A stretch of 64,000 nucleotides of DNA from Limanda limanda. Its lineage: Eukaryota; Chordata; Actinopteri; Pleuronectiformes; Pleuronectidae. The position numbers and the translations under genes are program-made. Below the pieces are notes generated by a model. It saw only the letters and a program-made list of their open reading frames with translations, did not search any database and had not been told where the DNA came from. Below are positions 52,880 through 64,000 of the stretch, in pieces. The stretch spans positions 10,209,104 to 10,273,103 of the forward strand of contig NC_083636.1 in assembly GCF_963576545.1 (NCBI RefSeq). The letters are read 5' to 3'. Each line of letters starts with the position of its first letter. Position 1 is the first letter of the stretch.

Positions 52880-53102
52880 ACTTTTGACCCTCCCTGAGGC
52901 GTGTTTTCTCCCCCTCTAAATAGTTCTTTCCTTGAGATTTTCCCTCACTCTAGTGAAGGGTTAAGGACAGAAGTCCTTTGAGGCGTGATTTGTATACGTT
53001 TGTTGCCCCTATGATGGACTGGCGACCTGTCCAGGGTCTACCACTCCCCAAATATTAGCTGGGATTGGCTCCAGCTCCACTGTTGCCCTTAGACGATAAG
53101 TG
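52880..53102 (+). repeat. Fish retroelement-type repeat, 5' part, interrupted
   Basis: 'gtgaagggttaaggacagaa' and 'ctttgaggcgtgatttg' form one recognisable fish repeat piece. 'gatggactggcgacctgtcc', 'agctgggattggctccag' and 'gataagtggtatagat' form a common retroelement tail. That tail is split by the hAT-type element at 53111-53617 and resumes after it. Confidence 0.65.
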
Positions 53103-53625
53103 GTATAGATTAGGGCAACACTATATATCAAGTTTACCGTCATCGTGATATCCACCTGCACGATATATGTATTGCAAAAGACAGCTTGTACTGCAATGAG
53201 TGGTGTTCCATGTGCCATGCATTCACGCTCTGCATGTCAACATATTTGGCCAATCAGATGGAGCCCTACTGCCCGAGGTAATACATTTAAGATATTCAGA
53301 TCATTGACAGGCCTGTCCTGGTTTCCCCCCCTCTCCCTAGAGCTGTGGAGCTGTCCGTGGTCCCGGTATCCTTAGCCAGGTGGAAGTTTTTCAATGAAAC
53401 CATGTTGTTGGAATGGAAATAATGCATTTAGATGTTTCTCAGTGTTTGCATAAACCCCTTACTGTATGGGGTCTATTTTAGCAGGGAACGCAAAGCAGAA
53501 AGACTTTAAAACCGTACACTTAAGCATTTGTTTATTTATCGAAAGTCATTTATGGTCATCGCAACATTCAACGATGTTATCATATATCACATTTTTTCCT
53601 AATATCGTGGAGCCCTAGCGTAGAT
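53103..53625. mobile_element. hAT-type MITE nested in a retroelement tail
   Basis: The element is 53111-53617 (507 bases). Left end TAGGGCAACACTATATAT; right end on the other strand TAGGGCTCCACGATATTA. Flanks gtatagat (53103-53110) and gcgtagat (53618-53625) agree at 6 of 8 positions, as an aged 8-bp hAT duplication. Sub-terminal sequence has 'cgtgatatcc' and 'cacgatatatgtattgc' motifs on the left and 'cctaatatcg' on the right. No transposase frame. Confidence 0.75.
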
Positions 53626-53662
53626 GATGAATGGGTGGATGGATGATTGATTAATATTTTAG
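53626..53662 (+). repeat. Retroelement tail, part after the hAT insertion
   Basis: 'gatgaatgggtggatggatg' continues the 'ggtatagat...gatgg' tail broken at 53110. Such GGAT/GATG repeats end many fish retroelements. Confidence 0.55.
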
Positions 53663-54289
53663 CTGGTCACTGATGATGACAGGCATTGTGTTGGCATTTT
53701 CAGGCCAATAACACGATTTCTCCATAGGCACGCTGTGTATATCACACTGCCAATTTGCTTATAAACATGGGAAGGGGTAACAGTTTCATAGGGAAGGACT
53801 CACATGCACTAACATGAACGCCCGGCCAGATGAGCAGCCAAAAAGAAGGACAGAGAACCTTGGATCACCCCACACAGAGGGAGACTGACTTTGCAGATGC
53901 AGATGAAACTGCAGCCACATCATCAAACTCATCTTCTGAAAGAATTACCTTCAAATTTCTAAACAAACTTTTTCAGCTAACAGTTTGCTGCATTCCCAAA
54001 ACCTCTTTTGGACTTTCAATTACAATTCATTTTGATTAAACATGTAGATGCACCATCCTTGATGGTGTCCTTTGTTAGCATGGCCTTCTTTTGGCTAAAA
54101 AACCATAGTCTCTTGAGTCTTCCCCATGTAATGAAGATTGAAGATTAAACAACAGGAAGGAGCCATTATTTTTGTCAGGGAATTAAAGTACCATCAATCT
54201 CACTTAATCACCTTCCTAATATGTCCTCAGACGCTGGCGGAAAACTGTTTTGCAGCTCAAGGTTAACACGCTTTGTTCTGGGGAAAGCA
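53663..54289. other. Unique stretch, no gene
   Basis: No supported feature. Confidence 0.5.
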
Positions 54290-54645
54290 AAGGGAGCGAG
54301 GAGAAGGATAGACGAGGAGAATGGCTGTATGAAGCTGTTCCGGCACGCTTTGGATCACACTGTTCACCGAGTGGACACAGATTATGGAAAACTGTTGTGC
54401 TGGTGGAGGGGGTGGGCCGTGGTGGGGGTCGATGTAGAAAGAAATGACAGCTTTTGTTTGGTCTGTAATTATCTCGGCTTATTCGCCCGCTCATTTCCTG
54501 AAGGGACAGAGACGAGAAGGGCCAGCGGTTCGTGCTGTAGCCTTGGAACAGGTGGAACAGTTTGTCCTTCATAACCATGAAAAGCTCTTGTCGTTGTGTG
54601 CCGTTTGGTGCACTATGGAAAACAATGACCGAATACATTAGCTTT
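54290..54645. promoter_or_regulatory. Possible conserved non-coding element
   Basis: A unique block with 'aaatgacagcttttgtttgg' (TALE homeodomain-like TGACAG), 'tctgtaattatctcggctt' and 'cattagctttcagag'. A 117-codon plus frame overlaps it (54221-54574) but resembles no family I know. Regulatory role is inference; an unrecognised exon is an alternative. Confidence 0.3.
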
Positions 54646-54649
54646 CAGA

Positions 54650-54720
54650 GCCAACATCCATGCATCCATTATCTATATCGCTTATCCTGTAAGGGTCACA
54701 GGGGTGAGCAGGAGCCAAAC
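54650..54720 (-). repeat. Retroelement tail fragment, inverted
   Basis: 'catccattatctatatcgct' and 'tatcctgtaagggtcacagg' are the reverse complement of the 'ccctg..aggataagcg.tatagataatggatg' tail at 53080-53110. Third such fragment in the window. Confidence 0.6.
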
Positions 54721-55639
54721 AGATAACATCAGATCCCTAAATCTATAACAGACATTGAATGTGCACTTTCTGTGTCTTCAGGTCCAATTCTAGAAAATCT
54801 AGTGAGTCATCAAGATACAATAATCAACTCTCTTGATGACATGAGGTGGCGATGCTGTGACTGAAACCTTGCGATTTTCTCCAGCTTTAAAGAACCACTT
54901 CCCCTCCACAGAGGGAGCTCATGTAACCACGGAAACCATCTGCAGAGCCACACAAAAGAAGCAAGTGAAAATGGACGGGGATCGAACGCGCCAGTTGACT
55001 ACCATTGATTTACAGCGTGAGAGAGAGAGTGTGGGTGATGTTGACAGAGGTTGGATTGAGTGTTTCTGGACTAAGACTAAATTCAGTGTCTCCTCTCAGG
55101 TCTGTATACTGCAACTTGTATGTTGTAGTTCTGCTGCTCTAACAGCCGTCACCACAACCATCTTCATCATGGACCGTTTTTTCCTGTCCCCCCCTCAGTC
55201 TGATCATAACCTCATCAGCTGCTTTTCTGTGGAGAGTCTCTTTCAGTTCTTCAGGCCCACTTGAGATTCACTGAAAACCCAGTTCCTTAAGTATAATACT
55301 TCCTGACCTGTGTTAAGTCCAGAGAATTGGATACAGAGCTTACCCGCAGTTCACTTTTAACACATGCACAACACAGCGAGTGGGGGGGGGGTTCTCTGCA
55401 CAGACGCTGTCACAAGAGCATCAAATCCTCCATATCATTATTAACTCCAAGAGATCACCGGCTCATATCACCACAAACACTCTATACATCTTCATCAGCC
55501 AGAGATGTTTATTTTCCGATCGTTTTCATTTTAATATTTTCATCCAATGTGTTAGAGGCTTTATCATCTGTATTTAAAGCTAAGGCCTCTGTCTTCCCCC
55601 TCATCACATTGATGATTATTGATGATTGTCATTATGTTA
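54721..55639. other. Unique stretch, no gene
   Basis: A 135-codon plus frame (54857-55264) and a 112-codon one (55327-55665) match nothing I know. G run at 55381-55391. Confidence 0.45.
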
Positions 55640-56080
55640 CGGACGTACAGTGCAAAAACGGGTGAGGTGGCGGGTGAGGGATATTTCTTAACCGCCCGCA
55701 GGAGATTGTTGTTTGCATGATCCAGTTCAAATCAATCCAAAAACGAAAACCAGAATAATTTGAGCAATTTTTCTTTTTCTGTCTTCAGTCTCATCATGTT
55801 GTTTGCCCGGGATGACTTCTCATTATATGCAGTGTAATATGTCAGAACCACAGTTGGTTGCACCGAGGTACTTCCCATAAATTGCTGCAGGAGATTGTTA
55901 TTTGCATGATCTTGCTTGTTCAGATTAATCTCAAATTAAATACATAATAGTTATCTCGCCGCGCATTGTGGCAATTGGGGTCACTAAGCATTTCAATATA
56001 ATAGCCACCATGAGCTGCAAATCAGAGCCTCTGCTGCCGCTCCACCTGTTGACAGTGTTGATATTTGATAATTAATAACT
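55640..56080. promoter_or_regulatory. Possible regulatory block with a duplicated octamer-like element
   Basis: A 25-base element, gcaggagattgttgtttgca plus tgatc, at 55698-55722 recurs at 55887-55911 with one difference (ttg to tta). The second copy contains ATTTGCAT, the inverse of the POU octamer ATGCAAAT; the first has GTTTGCAT. Both are followed by 'gttcaaatcaat' or 'gttcagattaat', so similarity extends further. The surroundings are unique sequence. The regulatory role is inference. Confidence 0.4.
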
Positions 56081-58149
56081 AACATACATTTGTTCCGATC
56101 AAAATCATGCACCCGTCCATCCCTGTGTAGAGCCTCCCTTACGCTCACCTCACATGTAACCAGACAAACTGGGCATGGTAACCTTGACTCTGGTTTTCAC
56201 CCGTGTCAATGTTTCACAATATTCTCTCTCATATCCATTCAATGTGCCGAATAAATTTTGAATCTGCATAATCTGTGATATGCAAAAACTAATTATCTGT
56301 CAATTTTTGGGGCAAAGTGAGGTCCCATGATTAAGCTTAATCAAATTAGTTTGATTTCGGTAGTTAATGACTTGTGTGGTAATATTTTGGTGTCAAACTG
56401 TTTTTAGATATTGTCCTCCCATGAGTGATGATTTGACTTTTCTGAATCAGACAAGGCCCGTTTTTTAAATATTGTATTTGCTGGTGATTCTTGCAACATC
56501 AGTCATGTGAAGGTGTAGCTGATGAAGCAGGAGTAGATGAAAATAATTTGCACTTTATTTTACAGAAAGACAAAAAGAATCCTGGGAAATGCATCTAAAC
56601 TAAATCATAATAGAGAAAGCTAAAGAGCACGAAACTAGAAAAATCTGCAGCCTCTCCACAAGCTGCCAACTCATCTCCCCCCCATTCACTACTGACTGGC
56701 ATTCACCTTTATAGCCTCACCTGTCTGGAACCTACCACCTGTGCTGGTAAGTATGAGGTGAGCTAAACAAAAAGACAAAGACAAACCACACTCAAGACAA
56801 GACCAAGTTCGGACTCTATCTGCACGAATAAAGCAGATAAGTGCAATAGGTAGACTAAAGTGTAATCTAATGCAGCACACTTCACCCATTCTCTGTCTCC
56901 TTGAGTCTGCACCGCTCCTCCTTTCTCACAGACCTCATTGTGCAAACCTGTTCTCACTCTCCCTGATCGACCTGCTGATCTGACCCCACGTAGCTGCCAC
57001 AACAACCAAACAGAGCAACGTAACCAACACAACCAAAGAAACTGTCAACACAAACCTGCTGTAAAAACAATACAACACACAACTCTAATAAAAAATGTTC
57101 TGCATAATTTAATCGATGATCAAAATTCTAATAATAATCAGATGACCGAATGTGTAATGTAGGGAGACGGTGCCTAGTGACAAATGGGGAGAAAGCTGCT
57201 TTTCACAGAAGGTATTTGGGGTTCATAGATTACATTCCACGATCTCGGACTTTAGCCTATTTTACACAAATGAACCTGTATCTTAAGGAATTGGCTGCAA
57301 ATTGTGAAACCCAACGAGGCTCTATGACCTTCCCATGTCTTTTCAATGCATTCCCCAGTCAGAGGTCACAGGCTAGCACCATGACAATCACCACGTTGTT
57401 GGTGTTGTTATGCCGCTGTTCCAAAACTGAAATCCTCGGATGACCCTCGCTCTTGTTTGTGCAATTGCTTATGCAATACTGATTATACACATCTGACCAG
57501 TAACACGTGATTATGAAATGAATTGGCATCAAATTTCCCCAATAAAGCCTTGTATTAGCCCAGACAGATGGGCTTTTCTTTGCTGTTTATTAGGTTTGTA
57601 TTTTTTCGGTCTGTGTCTTCTAGGGTGAACAGTTTGCAGGGCAGGAATAATAAGCAATGGTGGTGTCACAGGAAACCATCTGATTTGGTGCTTATTTGGT
57701 TGCAGTTGTAACGCACATACACACATCCACACACACCGGACATCACACACAGACACGGACAAACACACACGCCTGAGGACACGGTTGCAGGCTCTCAACA
57801 TTTTTGTCCTGCCCCCTGTGTAGTTTTTAAGCATGTTGGAAATCGTGAGTTTGGCCATCAAAGCAGCGCCCAGGCCGTTAATGGCTTTACGGCTTGTTAG
57901 TTAGTTTTAGCCCACTCAGGAGGAGGGTGTGCGTGTGTATGTGTGTGTGTGAGGGGAGGTGTCACTTGGACTAAAAAACAAGGAGGAAAGTGCTCAGGAG
58001 TGTGTCAGTGGAGATTTACACGCACACAAATACCTGAAAACACACATATAGGACACACTTGCACACATCCAAGCAGGAGATGGCTGTATATGGCGCAGAT
58101 TGACTCATATACACAAAGACACACGAATAGGGAACCAGCATGTCGATAG
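56081..58149. other. Unique AT-rich stretch, no gene
   Basis: 'agtgaatgggg' region near 56680 and CA-rich patch at 57000-57090. Short TG run 57926-57952. No gene supported. Confidence 0.45.
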
Positions 58150-58460
58150 TCATCTCTCTTTCTGCCTCTCTCTGGGAGTCCGGTGAGGCCTGGCCTAATT
58201 GAGCTGGCCTCAGGAAGCCCATCATTAGCCCTGCTGCTCCGGTCACACATGGCCACCAGATGTGAGTCCAGCCACAATGGAGTGCAGAGTGCCACTCTTT
58301 CTCTCCATATTCCCCTCTCTCTCTCTCTCCCTCCATCTCTCTCTCTCTGTGTGTCGCTCTCTCGCTTAATAAATTGCCTTTTGTTTCCGTGCGGCCATTG
58401 TCCGCTAAGCCTACTGCTGTCTGCAACAAGAGAAGTCATCGGGGCCTGAATGGGATGCTT
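58150..58460. promoter_or_regulatory. Possible conserved non-coding element
   Basis: Unique sequence such as 'ggcctggcctaattgagctg', 'cccatcattagccctgctg' and 'acaagagaagtcatcggggc' flanks a TC-rich insert (58296-58365). Looks like an enhancer split by a microsatellite. Inference only. Confidence 0.3.
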
Positions 58461-58479
58461 TGTACCAACAATAGACAGA

Positions 58480-58565
58480 AATGGGAGAGGGAGACAGTAG
58501 ATTGAGAGAGGGAGAGGGAGGAAGAGAGGGATGGAGAGGGGACAGGAGGGGGAGAGGGAAGGAGT
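58480..58565 (+). repeat. Purine-rich tract
   Basis: G/A-only words over about 85 bases on the plus strand. The overlapping frames are by-products. Confidence 0.65.
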
Positions 58566-59959
58566 GGTGCCCAGCAAGGATTTCAATACGCCCTCTGGAA
58601 TTTTTATGGCTTGTTTTTGCAGTTTCACAATTCAGTGTCCCAGGGGCCATGAAATATACATCGTATCTTCTCACCTCCCTATGGCTGACCGTCCACTGCT
58701 ACATGCTGCTCATGACTGGATGAGTGTGGGCGTGTGTGTGTTTGTTAAGTATGAAGATGCTATTTTTGTGAGAATCAAGTGACCTCACAAGGACACAAGC
58801 AAATAGGAATTCCTAACAGGCCTCTCAGCGACTCCGGTTGACAGTGAAGGTAAGAAAAAGGATCACACTGCTATATGACCTGGCTCATGTAAAATTCCAG
58901 ACAGATCAGAAACACTTCTCTTTCAATACAGCTAAATTCTTGAATTTTTTTTCATAATACATCTTATTTCGTCAATTTTTTTCCAAACACCACCAAAAGC
59001 AACTGCCTAAACAACAATACTGTATCTGAACACACCCTGTGGACACACTGAGTATAAGAGGGCACATGCAGAAAGACATGGTGACACTGGAAGGGGTCAG
59101 CCTACATTTGCATGCACGGTGTCAAAAGCAAGTTTGTCTCCCGCTTAAAAAGGACAGACTTGCCTCTCAAGGCCATGTTTAATTGAATCCACACACTGAC
59201 AAATGCAAACTTATTTATACCTGTAGAGTATTTCCGATGAAAATGCATGCTGAGGTGCAGTGCTCACTTTTGGATGGTGGCATTACTCTGGCCAGACAAC
59301 AAAACTTCTTTTTAAAAGGCGACAGGAGCTGTTGTGTGATGGATTAAAGAATAGCGGTTGAGAGAGAAGTTGGGACCATCCAAAGTCTGTTTGGCTCCTG
59401 CATCAAGTCTGCTTGTTGTGTTTATTTTGGTGTTCAGCAGATTGATGCATGCTCGTGATGTCTGGATCCAGAGGTGGCATCCGGCAGAGGCTGCATTTGA
59501 AGGCCTCACAGTGACGCGTCTAGACATTCCTATTTTCGAAGGCTCCTTCATTTGCAGCCGACAAGTGCATCCTTTTATCCCCGAGAGACAAAGGCTCCGA
59601 CGGGGGGGCCTCTTAAAACATTCAGCACGGCCACTTGAGAGTTCAACCAGATTGTTCTTGAGATTTTTTTCTGTAGATTTGACTGATTCTAGCTTTTATA
59701 TGGAAAATCTTTAGTTGTTATGCGTGAAAATCCAATAATGTGACATGCAATCATATCTATGTGACACGGGTTTGCTCAATAACCTCCCTGAAATTCTCAT
59801 CAGGACAAACGGCCAAGCAGTGTTTTCCAACTCTAAAAAAAGGTCTTCGTCCCTCAGCCTCTTCGGGGGGGTGTCAGTGTGTGAGTGTGCGCATGCAAGC
59901 CAGCGTGTGGGTTAATATATGGCCGCATGGCAATGCATGATACATTTTGACGGCTGCCC
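58566..59959. other. Unique stretch, no gene
   Basis: A 118-codon plus frame (59358-59714) matches nothing I know. T-rich near 58945-58985. Confidence 0.45.
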
Positions 59960-60115
59960 TCATTTGAGACAAATGTAATTATCACGCGTGGCTGAGTTTT
60001 TTCTTATTATTGAAAAGTTAAGTCGCTAATCTGTGAAGTTGTTCCTCGGCTGAATTAATTCAATTATCTGGCAGCACGAGTAGATATCAAGGTTTGACGT
60101 TCATCAGTGTGCGCC
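59960..60115. promoter_or_regulatory. Possible conserved non-coding element
   Basis: 'caaatgtaattatcacgcg', 'aagttaagtcgctaatctg' and 'gctgaattaattcaattatc' are homeodomain-type sites packed into unique AT-rich sequence. Inference only. Confidence 0.3.
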
Positions 60116-60294
60116 TGTTTCAGTGGGACAGTGTGTGTGTGTGCAGTTGTATAATATGCATATGAGTGTGCATGTGTTTTTATATTAGTGTGTATTAATG
60201 CCTTTGTGTTTCTGACATATTGTAGTGTGCGTGCATGCGCGTGGATCTGTGCGTGAATGTATTTATGCCAGTGTGTGGAAACGTGTGAGAACTG

Positions 60295-60590
60295 AAGCCA
60301 TGTTTTTCAACTCCCACTGGATCAAGGCCTTTTATAATCCACTGAGCCGACATAATTCCACCTCACTTACAATGGATTTGTCTCTGCTTTGTCTCTTCAT
60401 TATTGTTCCCATTCACATGATAAGCTGCTTCATGATTCCATTAGCATTCTCTCGTAGCCGCCGCGCTATAGGCACCAACATTCAACTTCAGCGCTGCGGA
60501 ATTACAACTTTTGCTCAGTTAATCTTTTTCCCTGATGGGCTGAAGGAAAGTGAAAATCTAATTGTTGTACTTGTAAAGACATAATAGACC
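60295..60590. promoter_or_regulatory. Candidate conserved non-coding element
   Basis: About 300 unique bases without low-complexity sequence: 'aaggccttttataatccact', 'cattgttcccattcac' (Sox-like CATTGTTC on the neighbouring line), 'gattccattagcattctc' and 'cagttaatctttttccc'. A 119-codon plus frame (60225-60584) covers it but resembles no known protein. Regulatory role inferred. Confidence 0.35.
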
Positions 60591-61024
60591 ATCTCTGACT
60601 GGTTTTATACTGTTGTCATACTTAAATACTAGAACAAATGATGGAGACGTATGTGAATGTACATTCACTCCGTAACAAGGAAGAATGTGAGTTAGGGTTA
60701 CATAAATGATTTCCATTATATTGGTCTTTACAAGGTCATCAAAGCCGCACTAATAAGTACATCACCAGCATTACTGCGGGAATTATGAATGCTTCTGTAA
60801 ATCACTTTTCAATAATGGGAAAAGAAATTAAAAGATATGTATATTCTTTCTGCTTACAGTCAGGTTTAAACTTATTTCAGCAACAGATAAATAGAGAACG
60901 TCTTACATATGTCATCCTGTAAAGCTACAAGTGGCTGAGTGGTGTGAAAATGATGTACGTAAGTGTGATGAGAACTACCCAAATTGACGAAACCATCTTT
61001 GGAAAAAAATATTGAACGTGTACT
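60591..61024. other. Unique AT-rich stretch, no gene
   Basis: No supported feature. Confidence 0.5.
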
Positions 61025-61135
61025 GTGAGGGGGGGTTATGATTTGTACTGCTTCCAGCCACTAGAGGTTAATCTAGAGGATTTGCTTCATTTATGGGAGC
61101 TGTCATGTCGTCCATCTTCATCTACATTCTCATAC
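61025..61135 (+). mobile_element. MITE family A, 3' end
   Basis: 'tactgcttccagccactaga' and 'gtcgtccatcttcatctaca' correspond to the last 110 bases of the family A copy at 12025-12427, including its right inverted end. The 5' part is missing. 'gggggggttatgattt' marks the left break. Confidence 0.6.
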
Positions 61136-61730
61136 ACTTCCATTATAAACTTTGTATAAGTTATATGGGCTCTAGCAGTTAGAAAAGCCAGAGTCCACCT
61201 CCATACATGTTGATGTTAAAACAGCCTTCATTCCTCTACTATACTCTGTGATAGAATTAACTGATAAACATTTGCTTCATTCAGTTCATTAAAAATGTGC
61301 ATATGCAGTTTATTAGATCAGCGTGGGAACAAACATTATATTTCCTCCGCTGACAATCTTTTGCACAAGCTGTCACTCTGACTTTAAGTCTTTAGCTGCA
61401 GTAAACACGACTTTCCCCTCGTCGTTCTGTTTATCCTCCTGCGTCTTCCCTCCCCTTTCTCTCTCTCTCTTTCTGTCAGACATGCTAATGCTATCGATCC
61501 TCATTGGAAACAGGACAGAACCATCTGCAGATAAGAAGACAATGCTTACAGCGACCCATGGATTTCTTCCTGGCGCTTTGAGAGGTGTGTTGCAGGCTGT
61601 ATCGGAGTTCACGGGTTCTCACAATCTGTTGTCTTACAGATTGCATCGACAGTTTCTTCCAGGCTCGGCCTAACAGTCTGTTTTTTATCAAAGAGGATGC
61701 AAATTGTATTGTATGAGCCCAATCTATGAG
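61136..61730. other. Unique stretch, no gene
   Basis: A 116-codon plus frame (61323-61673) matches nothing I know. Short TC run near 61457-61471. Confidence 0.5.
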
Positions 61731-62040
61731 TGTGTGTGTGTCTGTATGACTCAGATTGTGTGTGTGTGTGTATGACTCAGAATGTGTGTGCATTGTTTTT
61801 ACATCATTTTTAGATTTAAGGGCATATTTAATTACTATTGTTATATTATTTATTGTATATACGTGATTGTGTGTGTGAGTGTGTGTGTGTGTGTGTGTGT
61901 ATGACTCAGAATGTGTGTGTGTGTCCGTGTTTGTGTGCATTGTTTGTATGTCATTTTTAGATTTAAGGGCTTATATCATTAATGTTGTCATATCTTATTT
62001 AATGTATTTATGTAATTATGTGTGCGTGTGTTTGCGACAG
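61731..62040 (+). repeat. Tandem duplication containing TG runs and TGACTCA sites
   Basis: 'tatgactcagaatgtgtgtg' occurs at 61771 and 61900, and 'tcatttttagatttaagggc' at 61804 and 61951, so the segment is duplicated with a unit of about 130-147 bases. The length difference comes from TG-run expansion. A third 'atgactcaga' lies at 61746. Each carries TGACTCA, the AP-1 type site. Nothing shows it is used. Confidence 0.8.
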
Positions 62041-62589
62041 AGGTTTTATAATTTATTTATCTAATATCAGGATCCCAGACAATGCAACTCCCGTGTCAAG
62101 GTTGGCAGCGATGGTTGCCATGACGATGTTGGCAAACAATCTCTGGGATCTGGGCTCTCTTTCTCCTCTCCAAGAGGAAGAGAGGCTTTTTCGAGACTGA
62201 AGAGCAGAGAGGCGTCTCTCTTTTTTCCAACAGTTGAGTGGTGGATATTGATCAAGAATCGAACCCATGTCGCCTGGTAACACAGGCCTAATGCACTTTT
62301 CGACCCAAACTAGAAAGAGAGGGGAAAGCGTGGGAGGTGGGAAAAAAAACACAGGACGACAAGCACCAGTATAACAGCTGAAGGAAAAAAGCAGGAGCGA
62401 TTGCGATGAGAAGAGGAAGAGATGGAGGGGAGGAATAAAGGAGTAAAGAAGAGGTCTCCCCAATCTGCTGCTACATAGGAGACGGAGCATGTACAAATAG
62501 AAACAACTGCACGTGCACACAGGTGGACACACACTGTCAGTGTGAGTCCTACCTGCTCGGCGCAGGTCTGCCATGCAGGAGGGAGAGCA
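62041..62589. other. Unique stretch, no gene
   Basis: Purine-rich near 62310-62460. The 173-codon minus frame (62053-62574) is Ser/Leu/Phe-rich and matches nothing I know. Confidence 0.45.
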
Positions 62590-62697
62590 GTTAAGTGAAA
62601 TGTGTTGAGCCCTCTCAGGTAATTACATCTCCATGCTAATGTCTAATTAGACAGCTCCGAGGGGACTCATCTGCACTGCATTCATTAATGTAGTCAA
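62590..62697. promoter_or_regulatory. Possible conserved non-coding element next to the hAT insertion
   Basis: 'ctcaggtaattacatctcca', 'gctaatgtctaattagacag' (a CTAATTAG palindrome) and 'gcattcattaatgtagtc' are homeodomain-type sites in unique sequence. The hAT-like element begins right at its end. Inference only. Confidence 0.35.
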
Positions 62698-63943
<1,246 letters not shown>

Positions 63944-64000
63944 TTACATGCCCGTGCACACACAACAACAACCGCACACATAGTGTCGTCCAGTCAGTGA
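63944..64000. other. Window end, unique sequence
   Basis: Short CA-rich sequence after the transposon; too short to interpret. Confidence 0.5.

Noticed and set aside
58005..58628. 207-codon minus frame
   Set aside because: Crosses a TC/GA-rich insert and a CA-rich end; biased Arg/Glu composition, no recognised domain.
59430..59650. Possible copy of the repeat at 20133-20500 ('gaggctgcatttgaaggcct')
   Set aside because: Only one short phrase matches and no order of further blocks is kept.

Overview
The window looks like 64 kb of non-coding DNA from a ray-finned (teleost) fish. The evidence is very long CA/TG and GA/TC dinucleotide arrays, a fish-type tRNA-derived SINE, several non-autonomous hAT-type elements with terminal inverted repeats and 8-bp target-site duplications, two small inverted-repeat (MITE) families present several times each, a degraded Tc1-like transposase, and tail fragments of common fish retroelements. 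I found no complete protein-coding gene, tRNA, rRNA or CRISPR array. Almost all long open frames read through microsatellites, purine tracts or repeats and match no family I recognise. The window is either intergenic or lies inside very large introns.

Layout. 1-5.5 kb: a SINE, three microsatellites and a fragment of MITE family A. 5.5-7.1 kb: a family B MITE, then a 1.07-kb hAT-type element (TSD 6024-6031/7100-7107). 8.7-9.7 kb: a degraded repeat and a second, eroded SINE copy. 12-25 kb: further copies of MITE families A and B and the longest CA array. 29 kb: a ~140-bp tandem repeat. 33.4-34.4 kb: a CpG-rich block, probably an unclassified DNA transposon. 40.3-42 kb: regulatory-looking sequence, then about 1.1 kb with almost all purines on one strand. 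46.9-47.3 kb: a Tc1-like relic. 52.9-53.7 kb: a 507-bp hAT-type MITE nested in a retroelement tail. 55.6-62.7 kb: regulatory-looking sequence, including a duplicated 25-bp POU/octamer-like element. 62.7-63.9 kb: a 1230-bp hAT-like element with a perfect 8-bp TSD.

The most interesting item is the last one. Between its inverted ends it carries a broken piece of a canonical histone H3 gene (about residues 8-98 of mature H3, H3.1/H3.2 type), which looks like a host gene fragment captured by a DNA transposon.

Several unique stretches have homeodomain (TAATTA, CTAATTAG) and octamer (ATGCAAAT) motifs and a uniform, non-repetitive texture typical of conserved non-coding elements. They suggest the surroundings of a developmental regulator, but this is inference: sequence alone cannot show conservation. 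Repeat family names describe what the ends and body resemble and were not checked against a library.
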